From Catellatospora sp. TT07R-123 (lineage in GTDB: Bacteria; Actinomycetota; Actinomycetes; Mycobacteriales; Micromonosporaceae), in contig NZ_BNEM01000002.1 of assembly GCF_018327705.1 (NCBI RefSeq), forward strand, positions 248,001 through 312,000: 64,000 bases of DNA, in the 5' to 3' direction. The translations under genes and the position numbers were made by a program. Below are positions 43,712 to 52,270 of the stretch, one piece after another. The notes below the pieces were generated by a model that saw nothing but the letters and a program-made list of their open reading frames with translations, ran no database searches and had not been told where the DNA came from. Within the stretch, counting starts at the first letter, position 1. Each line of letters begins with the position of its first letter.

Positions 43712-44713
43712 TCAGCCGCGCAGGGTCGGCAGGACGCGGCGGCCCAGCAGGTCGACGCCGCGCATCGGGCTCAGCCCATGCGGGGTGCCGAACTCGATCC
43801 GGGTCACCCCCGCCGCGAACAGCGCCTCGGCCTGGGCGGCGACCTGGTGCGGGGTGCCGGAGAACGCGAACAGGTCGAGCAGGTCGCCGCCGATCAGCGC
43901 GCCCGCCGCGACGTGCTCGCCGCGCCCGACGTGCGCCTGGACCCGGGCCAGCAGCTCGGGATCGATCTCGACCGTCGGGTCGAGATCGGCGACCACGGCC
44001 AGGTACATGGCGACCTCGGTGCGCGCCAGGCTCCGGGCGGCGGCGCCGTCCTCGTCGACGACCGTGACGGCGCCGAGGGTCAGCCCCACCTCCGACGGCT
44101 TGCGCCCGGCGGCGGTCGCGGCCGCGTCGAGCCAGCCCCGCATGGTCTTGCCCATCCCCGGGTTGGCCGAGCCGCCGACCTTGACCTCGTCGGCGACGGC
44201 CGCGGCCAGCTCGGCGGTGCGCTGCCCCCAGGTGCCGACCAGCAGCGGCACCCGGGGCCGGTGCGGGGTGTAGCGCAGGGCCGTACCCGGGGCGATGGTC
44301 AGCTCCTTGCCGCTGTAACCGGACGGGTCCTGGGCGAGCAGCAGGTTGACCACGTCGACGGTCTCGCGCAGCCGGCGCAGCGGCCGGGCCTGCGCCACGC
44401 CGACCTGGTCCAGCCAGGTGCCCCGGGCCAGGCCGAGGTAGGCGCGGCCGCCGGAGGCGAGATCGAGTGCCGCGGCCTGGCCCGCGATCTCGGCCGGATG
44501 CATCGTGTACGGGTTGAGGCACGCCGGCCCGAGCGTGATCCGGCTGGTGTGCTGCGCCGCCACGAGCAGCGGGAAGATGGGCGGCTGGTACATCAGGTCG
44601 CCGAAGACCGACAGGGTGTCGAAGCCGTGCCGTTCGGCGAGCTGGGCGATGGCGGCGTACTCGGCGGCGGTCTTGTCGGACTGCACGCCGAGTCCGATGA
44701 GGCGCTGGGTCAC
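43712..44713 (-). CDS. LLM-class F420-dependent oxidoreductase
   Basis: 333 residues starting at a GTG that overlaps the upstream stop (GTGA). The luciferase-like TIM-barrel shows GLGVQSDKTAAEYAAIAQLAERHGFD, ITLGPACLNPYTMHP and GGRAYLGLARGTWL, typical of actinobacterial F420-dependent enzymes such as methylene-tetrahydromethanopterin-reductase-like proteins. They reduce or oxidise alcohols, imines or double bonds. As the last gene of the peptide operon it may process a product of the imported substrate. Exact reaction unknown. Confidence 0.85.
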   Translation of the reverse strand: MTQRLIGLGVQSDKTAAEYAAIAQLAERHGFDTLSVFGDLMYQPPIFPLLVAAQHTSRITLGPACLNPYTMHPAEIAGQAAALDLASGGRAYLGLARGTWLDQVGVAQARPLRRLRETVDVVNLLLAQDPSGYSGKELTIAPGTALRYTPHRPRVPLLVGTWGQRTAELAAAVADEVKVGGSANPGMGKTMRGWLDAAATAAGRKPSEVGLTLGAVTVVDEDGAAARSLARTEVAMYLAVVADLDPTVEIDPELLARVQAHVGRGEHVAAGALIGGDLLDLFAFSGTPHQVAAQAEALFAAGVTRIEFGTPHGLSPMRGVDLLGRRVLPTLRG

Positions 44714-45033
44714 GTGAGCTCTTCCGTGGGGATGGTGCGGCGGCGGGTGCGCTCGATGCGCATGATCAGCCGCTCGTCGGGGTCGGGGCAGGCGACGTGG
44801 CAGTCGGTCTCCAGCCAGTCGCCGGGCGGCAGCGGCCGCTGCTTGGCGGGCAGCAGCGGCATGCACGCGGCCAGGGCGTACAGGCAGAAGTGGCCGCCGG
44901 GGGGCGTGGACAGCCGGTTGGACTCGGTCAGGTCGATGTAGTCGCCGACCTTCAGGCCGCACACGGAGCGGCCCTCGATGCGCTCGACGACGACGCGCAG
45001 GTCGTACAGGTCGGTGACGGGTTCGTCGGTCAT
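44710..45033 (-). CDS. TIGR04076-family protein
   Basis: 107 residues overlapping both neighbours by 4 bp. The pattern LRVVVERIEGRSVCGLKVGDYIDL, then HFCLYALAACMPLLPAKQR and ETDCHVACPDPDERLIMRIER matches TIGR04076 (DUF2204-like) proteins, small cysteine-containing proteins of unknown function. Four Cys residues could bind metal. The name is from pattern memory. Confidence 0.7.
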   Translation of the reverse strand: MTDEPVTDLYDLRVVVERIEGRSVCGLKVGDYIDLTESNRLSTPPGGHFCLYALAACMPLLPAKQRPLPPGDWLETDCHVACPDPDERLIMRIERTRRRTIPTEELT

Positions 45034-45413
45034 GACAGGGCCTCCGCGTGGTGGTGCACGATCCGCCAGCCGGTCTCGTCGCGGCGCAGCACGTCGGTGA
45101 CCCGGAAGACGTCGTCGCGGCCGCCGTCGGCGTAGCGGGCGCGCAGCAGGTAGCGGGCCACGCCGGTCCCGTCCCAGGCCTCGGTGAGCAGTTCCTCGGG
45201 GCTGACGGTGACCGAGCCGCGGGCGGGGGCGCCGGTGCGGGCGGCGGCGCGGCGGTCGCGCAGGTCGTCCAGGGCGGGCAGGCCGTGCAGCAGGGCGGGG
45301 GCGTCCGATTCCCAGATGGTCAGGTCGGGGTGCAGGTGGGCGTCGAACCCGGGGCGGTCGCCCAGGGACCGGTACATCGCGGTGATGACCGCGGCGATGT
45401 CAGGGGTGGTCAC
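45030..45413 (-). CDS. NTF2-like (DUF4440/SnoaL) protein
   Basis: 127 residues from a GTG, 3 nt after the stop of the DUF885 gene. The cone fold is clear: DIAAVITAMYRSLGDRPGFDAHLHPDLTIWES, then DVFRVTDVLRRDETGWRIVHHHAE. NTF2-like proteins are isomerases, dehydratases or binding domains; here it may work on the same intermediate as its operon neighbours. Confidence 0.8.
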   Translation of the reverse strand: MTTPDIAAVITAMYRSLGDRPGFDAHLHPDLTIWESDAPALLHGLPALDDLRDRRAAARTGAPARGSVTVSPEELLTEAWDGTGVARYLLRARYADGGRDDVFRVTDVLRRDETGWRIVHHHAEALS

Positions 45414-45416
45414 GGA

Positions 45417-47084
45417 TCAGTCCTCGGGGTGCGGAGCGGGGTGGAGGGCGGTGAGGGTGGCGCGCAGCGGGTCCAGGCCCATCGGGCCCAGCCGCAGCGC
45501 GTCGGCGTGGAACCGCTTGCGGTCGAACGCGGCGCCGGCGCGGGTCTCGGCGTCGCGGCGGGCCTGGGCCCACAGCCGGGCCCCGGCCTTGAACGCCAGC
45601 GCCTGGCCGGGCCAGCCCAGGTAGCGGTCCACTTCGAAGCGGGCGGTGGCGCGGTCGAGTCCGGCCACGGTGGACAGGAAGTCGACGGCCAGTTCGGGGG
45701 TCCAGCGGTCGGCGTCGGTGAAGCCGTTGCCGGCGGGGATGGAGGCGTCCAGGTGCAGTCCCATGTCGATGACGATGCGGGCGGCGCGCCAGATCTGCCC
45801 GCAGAGCATGCCGAGGCGTTCGGCGGGCCCGCGGTAGAGGCCGAGCTCGTCGGCCAGGCGCTCGGCGTAGTGCGCCCAGCCTTCGGCGTACCCGTGGACG
45901 TGGCAGAGGTGGCGCTGCCACGGGTGCAGCGAATCGGTGGTCATGGTGACGGCGAACTGGAGGTGGTGGCCGGGCAGGCCCTCGTGGAAGAGGGTGCCGA
46001 CGTGGCTCCATACCGGGATCTCGGGCTGGCCGCCGGGCACCGCCCACCAGATGGCGCCGGGGCGGGTCAGGGTGGCGTCGGGCGGGGTGTAGTACATGAC
46101 GCCGGAGGCGGCGGGGCTGATCCGGCACTGCACCCGGCGGGTCCGGGCGGGGATGTCGAAGTGGGTGCCGTCGAGGGCGTCGGTGACCTGCTCGACGCGT
46201 TCGTTGAGCCACTGCTCCAGGGCCGGTCCGGTGGTCACGCGCCACGCCGGGTCGGCGTCGAGGGCGGCCATGGCGGCGGCGGTGTCGGGGTGGCCGAGTT
46301 CGGCGGCGACCTGCCGCATCTCGTCGGCGGTGCGGCGCAGCTCGTCCCAGCCGTAGGCGTACAGCTCGTCCAGGTCGACCTGGGCGCCGAGGAAGCTGCG
46401 GGAGGTGACGGCGTACAGGTCGCGGCCGACGCCGTCGACGGTCCCGGCGCGGGGGGCGAGTTCGGCGCGCAGGAACTCGACGAACCGGCCGGTCGCGGCG
46501 ACGGCCTGGTCAGCGCCTGCGGCGAGCCGGTCGTGGCAGCCGCCGCCGGGGTGGGCGGCGACGAGCCTGCCGTAGAAGTCGTCGGTGGTGATCCAGGCGG
46601 TGGCCTGGTCGGCGACGGCGAGGATCTGGCGGCGGGCGACGAGGTGGCCCCGGTCTGCGGCCTCGCGCAGGGTCGCGGCGTATGCGTCCAGGGCCCCGCC
46701 GAGCGCCTCCAGGTGCTCGGCGACGACGGTCCAGTCGTCCTCGGTGTCGCGCGGCAGCTGGTCGAACACCTGGCGGGTCAGGTGCACGGGGGTGGCCAGC
46801 GGCGCGAGCAGCCGGGTGGTGAACCCGGCGTCGTACAGGGCGAGGTCGCTTTCGAGCCGGTCGACCAGGGCGGCCTGGAGCGCGTATTCGGCGGTGGTGG
46901 CGGCGGTGGCGTTGCGCGCCGCGGCCAGAGTGGTCCGGTCCAGGTCCGCACGGGCGGCGAACCCGGCCGGGGAGAGGTCGCCGAACCGCAGCGGCAGCGG
47001 GCGGCCCACGACGTCGGCGGCGTCGGGGTCGGTCGCGGCGAGCGCGGCCAGGTAGCCGTCGGCGACCTCGGTGATCGTGGTCAT
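45417..47084 (-). CDS. DUF885-family metallopeptidase-like protein
   Basis: 555 residues, ATG overlapping the amidohydrolase stop. DUF885 features include LFHEGLPGHHLQFA (HExxxGH zinc site), HGYAEGWAHYAERLADELGLY and a C-terminal YLGWPGQALAFKAGARL. The family is related to gluzincin-type carboxypeptidases and dipeptidases. There is no signal peptide, so it should cleave imported peptides in the cytoplasm. Confidence 0.85.
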   Translation of the reverse strand: MTTITEVADGYLAALAATDPDAADVVGRPLPLRFGDLSPAGFAARADLDRTTLAAARNATAATTAEYALQAALVDRLESDLALYDAGFTTRLLAPLATPVHLTRQVFDQLPRDTEDDWTVVAEHLEALGGALDAYAATLREAADRGHLVARRQILAVADQATAWITTDDFYGRLVAAHPGGGCHDRLAAGADQAVAATGRFVEFLRAELAPRAGTVDGVGRDLYAVTSRSFLGAQVDLDELYAYGWDELRRTADEMRQVAAELGHPDTAAAMAALDADPAWRVTTGPALEQWLNERVEQVTDALDGTHFDIPARTRRVQCRISPAASGVMYYTPPDATLTRPGAIWWAVPGGQPEIPVWSHVGTLFHEGLPGHHLQFAVTMTTDSLHPWQRHLCHVHGYAEGWAHYAERLADELGLYRGPAERLGMLCGQIWRAARIVIDMGLHLDASIPAGNGFTDADRWTPELAVDFLSTVAGLDRATARFEVDRYLGWPGQALAFKAGARLWAQARRDAETRAGAAFDRKRFHADALRLGPMGLDPLRATLTALHPAPHPED

Positions 47085-48322
47085 CGGGCGAACCTCCGGG
47101 TCGCGTTCGTGTCGTCGCGGTACACGACGCCACCCTTCATGACCAGGTGCAGGGTGCGCAGCGCGGCGATGTCGCGGGTCGGGTCGTCGCGCAGCACGAT
47201 CAGGTCGGCGTGTTTGCCCGCCTCGACGGTGCCGAGCCGGTCGTCGGCGCCGAGCCACTGCGCGGGCCGTACGGTGGCGGACTTGAGCGCGTCGGCGACG
47301 GTCATCCCGGCGTCGACCATGAACTCCAGCTCGCGGACGGTGGCGCTGGTCTCGTCGTAGCCCGCGTGCGGCGGCATGTCGCTGCCCAGCGCGATCGGGA
47401 CGCCGTTGCGGATGGCCAGTTGCAGGCTCTCCCAGTGCCGGGGTCCGGCGCCCAGGGCCCGGTCCATGAGCCAGCCGGGCACGCCGGAGTCGCGGAAGAA
47501 CTGCTCGCAGCGGCTGACGACGATGGTCGGCACGTACCAGACGCCGCGCTGGGCCATGAGCTTGGTGACGTCGTCGGTGAGCTCGTAGCCGTGCTCGACG
47601 CAGTCCAGGCCCAGCTCGACGGCGCGGCGGACGGAGTCGGCCGGTCCGGCGTGGGCGGTGACCTTGCGGCCCCAGTCGTGGGCGACCTGGATGACGGCGG
47701 CCATCTCGTCGTCGAGCAGCTGCGGGGTGTCGATGGCCTCGTGCTGCCCGGCGATGCCGCCGGAGATGCACACCTTGATCAGGTCGGCGCCGGCGCGGAT
47801 CTGCTGGCGGGTGAGCTTGCGGAAGCCGTCGGCGCCGTCGGCTTCGAGGGCGTCGGCGTCCCAGCCGTGGCCGCCGGTGCAGCACAGCGCGTGCCCGGCG
47901 GTGAAGATGCGGGGCCCGTCGACGGCGCCCTTGTCGATGGCCTTGCGCAGCGCGAAGTCGGCGTAGCGGCTCTCCCCCACCAGCCGGGCGGTGGTGACGC
48001 CCGCGTGCAGGGTGCGCCGGGCCGAGTCGGCCATGAGCAGCACGAGTTCGGCCTGGTCGGAGCGGTGCACCTCGTCGCCGAAGTGGCCGGGCAGGCCGAG
48101 CGACAGGTGGACGTGCATGTTGGTCAGGCCGGGCATGACGTACCCGCCGCCGAGGTCGACGACCGTGCGGCCGGGTGCCTCGGCCAGGACGTCGTCGACG
48201 GGCCCGACGGCCCGGATCATGCCGTCGGGGTCGACCCAGACGCCGTGGTCGGTGAGGACTGTGTCGCTGACGGCGTCGTAGACGGAGCAGTTGACGAGCA
48301 CCTGCTCGACAGGGCGGAACAT
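47081..48322 (-). CDS. Amidohydrolase, Xaa-Pro/Xaa dipeptidase-like
   Basis: 413 residues. The metal site is complete: HVHLSLG (HxH), a probable carbamylated Lys in GADLIKVCISGG, VTAHAGPADS, CVEHGYEL and the catalytic Asp in ALGSDMPPHAG. The C-terminal KHADLIVLRDDPTRDI is typical. This subgroup (imidazolonepropionase-like fold) includes prolidase-type and Xaa-Arg dipeptidases. The overlap with the DUF885 gene and an upstream peptide importer support a dipeptidase role, inferred from context. Confidence 0.85.
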   Translation of the reverse strand: MFRPVEQVLVNCSVYDAVSDTVLTDHGVWVDPDGMIRAVGPVDDVLAEAPGRTVVDLGGGYVMPGLTNMHVHLSLGLPGHFGDEVHRSDQAELVLLMADSARRTLHAGVTTARLVGESRYADFALRKAIDKGAVDGPRIFTAGHALCCTGGHGWDADALEADGADGFRKLTRQQIRAGADLIKVCISGGIAGQHEAIDTPQLLDDEMAAVIQVAHDWGRKVTAHAGPADSVRRAVELGLDCVEHGYELTDDVTKLMAQRGVWYVPTIVVSRCEQFFRDSGVPGWLMDRALGAGPRHWESLQLAIRNGVPIALGSDMPPHAGYDETSATVRELEFMVDAGMTVADALKSATVRPAQWLGADDRLGTVEAGKHADLIVLRDDPTRDIAALRTLHLVMKGGVVYRDDTNATRRFAR

Positions 48323-48331
48323 GCTGCCTCC

Positions 48332-49288
48332 TTACAGGTGGGCGGGCTGGGGCTGGAGCTGGTGCAGCCAGCAGGCGACGGCGGCCGACGGTCCGGTCGC
48401 GACGGTGGGCGGGGCTTCGGCGCAGCGGTCGAAGGCGTGCGGGCAGCGCGGGGCGAACCGGCATCCGGCCGGGGCGTTGGCCGGGTCGGGGACCTCACCG
48501 GCCAGGGTCGACGGGAGCACGGGCTGCGCGCTGATACGGGGCACAGCGTCGATCAGAGCACGGGTGTACGGGTGGAGCGGCTGTTCCCACAACCGGCGGG
48601 TCGGCGCCGTCTCGACGATCTTCCCGAGGTACATGACCGCGGTGACGTCGGCGATCTCGTGCACCAGGGCCAGGTCGTGCGAGATGAACAGCATCCCCAT
48701 GCCCAGTTCCCGGACCAGCCCGACCAGCAGGTTCACCACCTGCGCCTGCGACGAGGCGTCCAGGGCGGTGACCGGCTCGTCGGCGATGATCACGCGGGGC
48801 TGCGGGGCCAGGGCGCGGGCGATGGCCAGCCGCTGGCGCTGCCCGCCGGAGAACTGGTGCGGGTAGCGGCTCGCGGCGGTGGCGGGCATGCCGACCCGGT
48901 CGAGCAGTTCGGCGACGCGGGCGCGCCGGGCCGGGCCGGCGACTTCGGCCGGCACGCCGTCGAGCAGCTGGTCGCCGACGGCGCGGCGCGGGTTGAGCGA
49001 GGCGTACGGGTTCTGGAACACCATCTGCAACCCCACCTCGTCGGCGTTGCGGCGGCGCCAGCCCAGCGGGGTGACCGGGCGTCCGGCGTAGCGGACCTGC
49101 CCGGCGCTGGGCGGGGTGAGCCCGGCCGCGACCCGGGCCAGCGACGACTTGCCGCACCCGGACTCCCCGACCAGCCCCACGATCTGCCCCGGCGCCACGC
49201 TCAGGTCTACCCCGGCCACGGCCCGAACGGGCGCCCGGCCGCGCGGCTTGTGCTCGACGTGTACGGCGTCGATCTCCAGCAGCGTCAC
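48332..49288 (-). CDS. Oligopeptide ABC transporter ATPase (DppF/OppF type)
   Basis: 318 residues from a GTG overlapping the neighbouring ATPase gene. Walker [24 protein letters not shown], signature SGGQRQR and Walker B VIIADEPVTALD are followed by the C-terminal oligopeptide domain with cysteine motif CRFAPRCPHAFDRC. It pairs with the DppD-type ATPase next to it. Confidence 0.92.
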   Translation of the reverse strand: MTLLEIDAVHVEHKPRGRAPVRAVAGVDLSVAPGQIVGLVGESGCGKSSLARVAAGLTPPSAGQVRYAGRPVTPLGWRRRNADEVGLQMVFQNPYASLNPRRAVGDQLLDGVPAEVAGPARRARVAELLDRVGMPATAASRYPHQFSGGQRQRLAIARALAPQPRVIIADEPVTALDASSQAQVVNLLVGLVRELGMGMLFISHDLALVHEIADVTAVMYLGKIVETAPTRRLWEQPLHPYTRALIDAVPRISAQPVLPSTLAGEVPDPANAPAGCRFAPRCPHAFDRCAEAPPTVATGPSAAVACWLHQLQPQPAHL

Positions 49289-50262
49289 GCGGCCACCTCC
49301 AGCTCGGTACGGATCACGCAGGCCGACGTGCGGTCGGGGCCTGCCGGGTGCAGGGGCGGCACGCCGCTGCGGCACTCGTCGCGCACGTGGGCGCAGCGGG
49401 GGCTGAACGCGCAGCCGGGCGGCAGCTCGCCGGGCGCGGGCGGGCTGCCCGGGATCGGGGTGAGCGCCACGCCGGTCTGGCCGCCGTGCGGCCGGGCGCC
49501 CAGCAGCGCGGCCGTGTACGGGTGCCGGGGCTCGGTGAGCAGCGCTCCCGTGGGCCCGGCCTCGACGACGCGTCCGGCGTAGAACACGTAGCTGCGGGCG
49601 GTCAGGGCGCTGAGCACGCCCAGGTCGTGGGTGATGAACGCGACGGCCAGGCCGGTCTCGCGGCGCAGCCGGTCCAGCAGCGCCAGGATGCCGGCCTGGA
49701 CGGTGACGTCCAGCGCCGTCGTGGGCTCGTCGGCGATGAGCAGCCGGGGCTGGGCGGCCAGTGCGCTGGCGATCGCGACGCGCTGGCGCATGCCGCCGGA
49801 GAACTGGTGCGGGTAGGCGTGCAGGGCGCGTTCGGGGTCGGGCAGGCGCACCTGGTCGAGCAGGTCGACGGCGCGGCGCTCGGCGGCCTTGCGGCCCATG
49901 CGCAAGTGGATGCGCATGTGCTCGGTGAGCTGGGTGCCGACGGTGAGCATGGGGTGCAGGGCGGCGGTGGGGTCCTGGAACACCATCGCGATGCCGCGGC
50001 CGCGTACCCGCTGCCAGCCCTTGCGGTCCAGGGTGAGCAGCTCGTCGCCGTCGAAACGGGCCGAGCCGGACACCTTCGCGCCGGGCGGGAGCAGCCCGAG
50101 GACGGTCTGGGCGGTCATGCTCTTGCCGCAGCCGCTCTCCCCCGCGATGCCGACGAGCTCGCCCTCCCCCACGGTGAGGGAGACGTCGTGCAGGATCGGC
50201 AGGGGTCCGCGGGGTCCGGGCAGGGCCACGGCGAGGCGGTCGATGTCGAGGAGTGCGCCCAT
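49285..50262 (-). CDS. Oligopeptide ABC transporter ATPase (DppD/OppD type)
   Basis: 325 residues. Walker [10 protein letters not shown], signature SGGMRQR and Walker [13 protein letters not shown] are present, with the C-terminal [14 protein letters not shown] motif typical of DppD. It starts 3 bp after the permease stop and overlaps the second ATPase by 4 bp. Confidence 0.92.
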   Translation of the reverse strand: MGALLDIDRLAVALPGPRGPLPILHDVSLTVGEGELVGIAGESGCGKSMTAQTVLGLLPPGAKVSGSARFDGDELLTLDRKGWQRVRGRGIAMVFQDPTAALHPMLTVGTQLTEHMRIHLRMGRKAAERRAVDLLDQVRLPDPERALHAYPHQFSGGMRQRVAIASALAAQPRLLIADEPTTALDVTVQAGILALLDRLRRETGLAVAFITHDLGVLSALTARSYVFYAGRVVEAGPTGALLTEPRHPYTAALLGARPHGGQTGVALTPIPGSPPAPGELPPGCAFSPRCAHVRDECRSGVPPLHPAGPDRTSACVIRTELEVAA

Positions 50263-50264
50263 CG

Positions 50265-51170
50265 TCAGCGTCCGTTCATGTAGCGGGGGTCGAGGCGGTC
50301 GCGCAGCGCGTCGCCGAGGACGTTGAAGGCCAGCACCACGGTGAGGATGGCCAGGCCCGGGAAGACGCTGACCCACCACATGGACAGGTCCTGGGCGCCC
50401 AGCGCGACCATCGAGCCCCATTCGGCGGCGGGCGGCCGCGGGCCGAGGCCGAGGAACGACAGGGCGGCCAGCAGCAGTACGGCGTTGCCGAGTTCGAGGG
50501 TGGCCAGCACGATGGCGGGGCCGACGCTGTTGGGCAGCACGTCGCGGCGCAGGGTGGTGATCGGGCCGACGCCGAGCAGCCGGGAGGCGCTGAGGTAGTC
50601 CTCGCCGCGGATGGTGAGCACGGCGCTGCGGATGACCCGGGCGTACACCGGCCAGGAGACGATGACCAGGGCCAGGATCGCGTTGCCGGTGCTGGGCCCG
50701 AACGCGGCGGTGACGGCCATGGCGAGGATGATCTGCGGGAACGCGAACACCAGGTCGGTCAGCCGCATCACGGCCTCGTCCAGGAAGCGGCCGACGTATC
50801 CGGCGACCAGCCCGAGCAGGCCGCCGAGCAGCAGCGCGAGCGCGACGATGGCCAGGGCGAGCGGGATGGACAGGCGGGCGCCGTAGACGACTCGGCTGAA
50901 CACGTCGCGGCCCAGGGAGTCGGTGCCGAACCAGTGGGCGCCGCCGGGCGGCTGGTAGGTGTCGGCGCTCTGCGCGATGGGGTCGTGCGGGGCGATCAGC
51001 GGCGCGGCCAGGGCGATCAGCAGCCAGGCGGCGAGGATCGCGAGGGCGGCGACGGTGACCGGCTGACGCCAGATCGGGCGGCCGGCGGTGGCGCCGCGTA
51101 CCCGGCGCAGCCAGCGGCGGCGGTTCAGGGGCTTGGCGGCCTTGGGGTCGGTGTGGGCGAGGCTGGTCAT
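50265..51170 (-). CDS. Dipeptide/oligopeptide ABC transporter permease (DppC type)
   Basis: 301 residues with an N-terminal OppC domain (IAPHDPIAQ, HWFGTDSLGRDVFSRVVYG), five to six membrane helices and EAA motif ASRLLGVGPITTLRRDVLPN. Overlaps the DppB gene by 4 bp. Confidence 0.92.
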   Translation of the reverse strand: MTSLAHTDPKAAKPLNRRRWLRRVRGATAGRPIWRQPVTVAALAILAAWLLIALAAPLIAPHDPIAQSADTYQPPGGAHWFGTDSLGRDVFSRVVYGARLSIPLALAIVALALLLGGLLGLVAGYVGRFLDEAVMRLTDLVFAFPQIILAMAVTAAFGPSTGNAILALVIVSWPVYARVIRSAVLTIRGEDYLSASRLLGVGPITTLRRDVLPNSVGPAIVLATLELGNAVLLLAALSFLGLGPRPPAAEWGSMVALGAQDLSMWWVSVFPGLAILTVVLAFNVLGDALRDRLDPRYMNGR

Positions 51171-52270
51171 TGCAACCGGATCCTGGGGTCGATGAGTCCG
51201 TACAGCAGGTCGACGGCGAGGTTGACCAGCGTGTAGACCAGGGCCACGAACAGGCTGGCGCCGAGGATCGCGGGCAGGTCCAGCGCGCTGGCGCTGCGGT
51301 AGGCGTACTGGCCCAGGCCCGGCCAGCCGAAGATGTTCTCGACCAGCACCGTGCCCGACAGCAGCGACGCGAAGGCCAGGCCGGAGACGGTGATGACGGG
51401 GACGAGGCCGGCGCGCAGCAGGTGGCGGCGCAGCACGAGGCTGGTGGGCAGGCCCTTGGCGTACGCGGCCTTGATGTAGTCGTGCTGGAGCACCTCCAGC
51501 ATCGAGGAGCGCACGAACCGGACCAGGATCGCCACGGTGAGGCAGGTCAGCACCAGCACCGGCAGGACGAGGTGCTGGGCGGCGTCCCAGGCCAGGTCCC
51601 ACTGCCCGGACAGGGCGGCGTCGACGGTGTACATGCCGGTGACGGTGTCGGGCGGGGTGAAGCCCGGGGACAGGCGTCCGCCGCTGGGTGACAGTCCGAG
51701 CTGGTAGAAGAACAGGTACAGCACGACCAGCGACAGCCAGAACGGCGGGGTGGACAGGCCGAGCAGGGCCCCGACGCGGATGAGCTGGTCGGTGATCCGG
51801 CCGTTGCGGACCGCGGCGAGCATGCCGATGCCGGTGCCGAGCAGCAGCGCCAGCAGCATGGTCGGGATGGCCAGTTCCATGGTGGCGGGCACGTAGTGCA
51901 GCAGGTCCTCGGCCACGGCGCGGCCGGTCTGCTGGGAGGTGCCGAGGTCGCCGGTGAGCAGGTGCTGGAGGTAGTGCCAGTACTGGAGGTATACGGGCTG
52001 GTCCAGGCCCCACTTGGCGCGGAACGCCGCGACGGCGGCCGGGTCGTTGAGGGCCTGGTCGGACAGGTTCGCGGTGACCGGGTCGCCGGGCACGACCTGG
52101 ACCAGCCCGAACGTCAGGACGGTGACGCCGAGCAGCAGCCCGGCGGTGATCACCAGCCGCTTGGCCAGGTACGCCAGCATGGGGTGCCGGTGGCTGAAGC
52201 GACGGCGGGGGCGGGGCCCGGGGGCGGCCGTGACGGCCGCTCCCGGGTTTTCCGTGGTGCTCGCGGTCAT
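51167..52270 (-). CDS. Dipeptide/oligopeptide ABC transporter permease (DppB type)
   Basis: 367 residues with six membrane helices, VVPGDPVTANL near the N-terminus and EAA motif AAYAKGLPTSLVLRRHLLRAGL. It carries a ~30-residue N-terminal Arg/Pro-rich cytoplasmic extension. The ATG overlaps the binding-protein stop (TAATG). Confidence 0.92.
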   Translation of the reverse strand: MTASTTENPGAAVTAAPGPRPRRRFSHRHPMLAYLAKRLVITAGLLLGVTVLTFGLVQVVPGDPVTANLSDQALNDPAAVAAFRAKWGLDQPVYLQYWHYLQHLLTGDLGTSQQTGRAVAEDLLHYVPATMELAIPTMLLALLLGTGIGMLAAVRNGRITDQLIRVGALLGLSTPPFWLSLVVLYLFFYQLGLSPSGGRLSPGFTPPDTVTGMYTVDAALSGQWDLAWDAAQHLVLPVLVLTCLTVAILVRFVRSSMLEVLQHDYIKAAYAKGLPTSLVLRRHLLRAGLVPVITVSGLAFASLLSGTVLVENIFGWPGLGQYAYRSASALDLPAILGASLFVALVYTLVNLAVDLLYGLIDPRIRLQ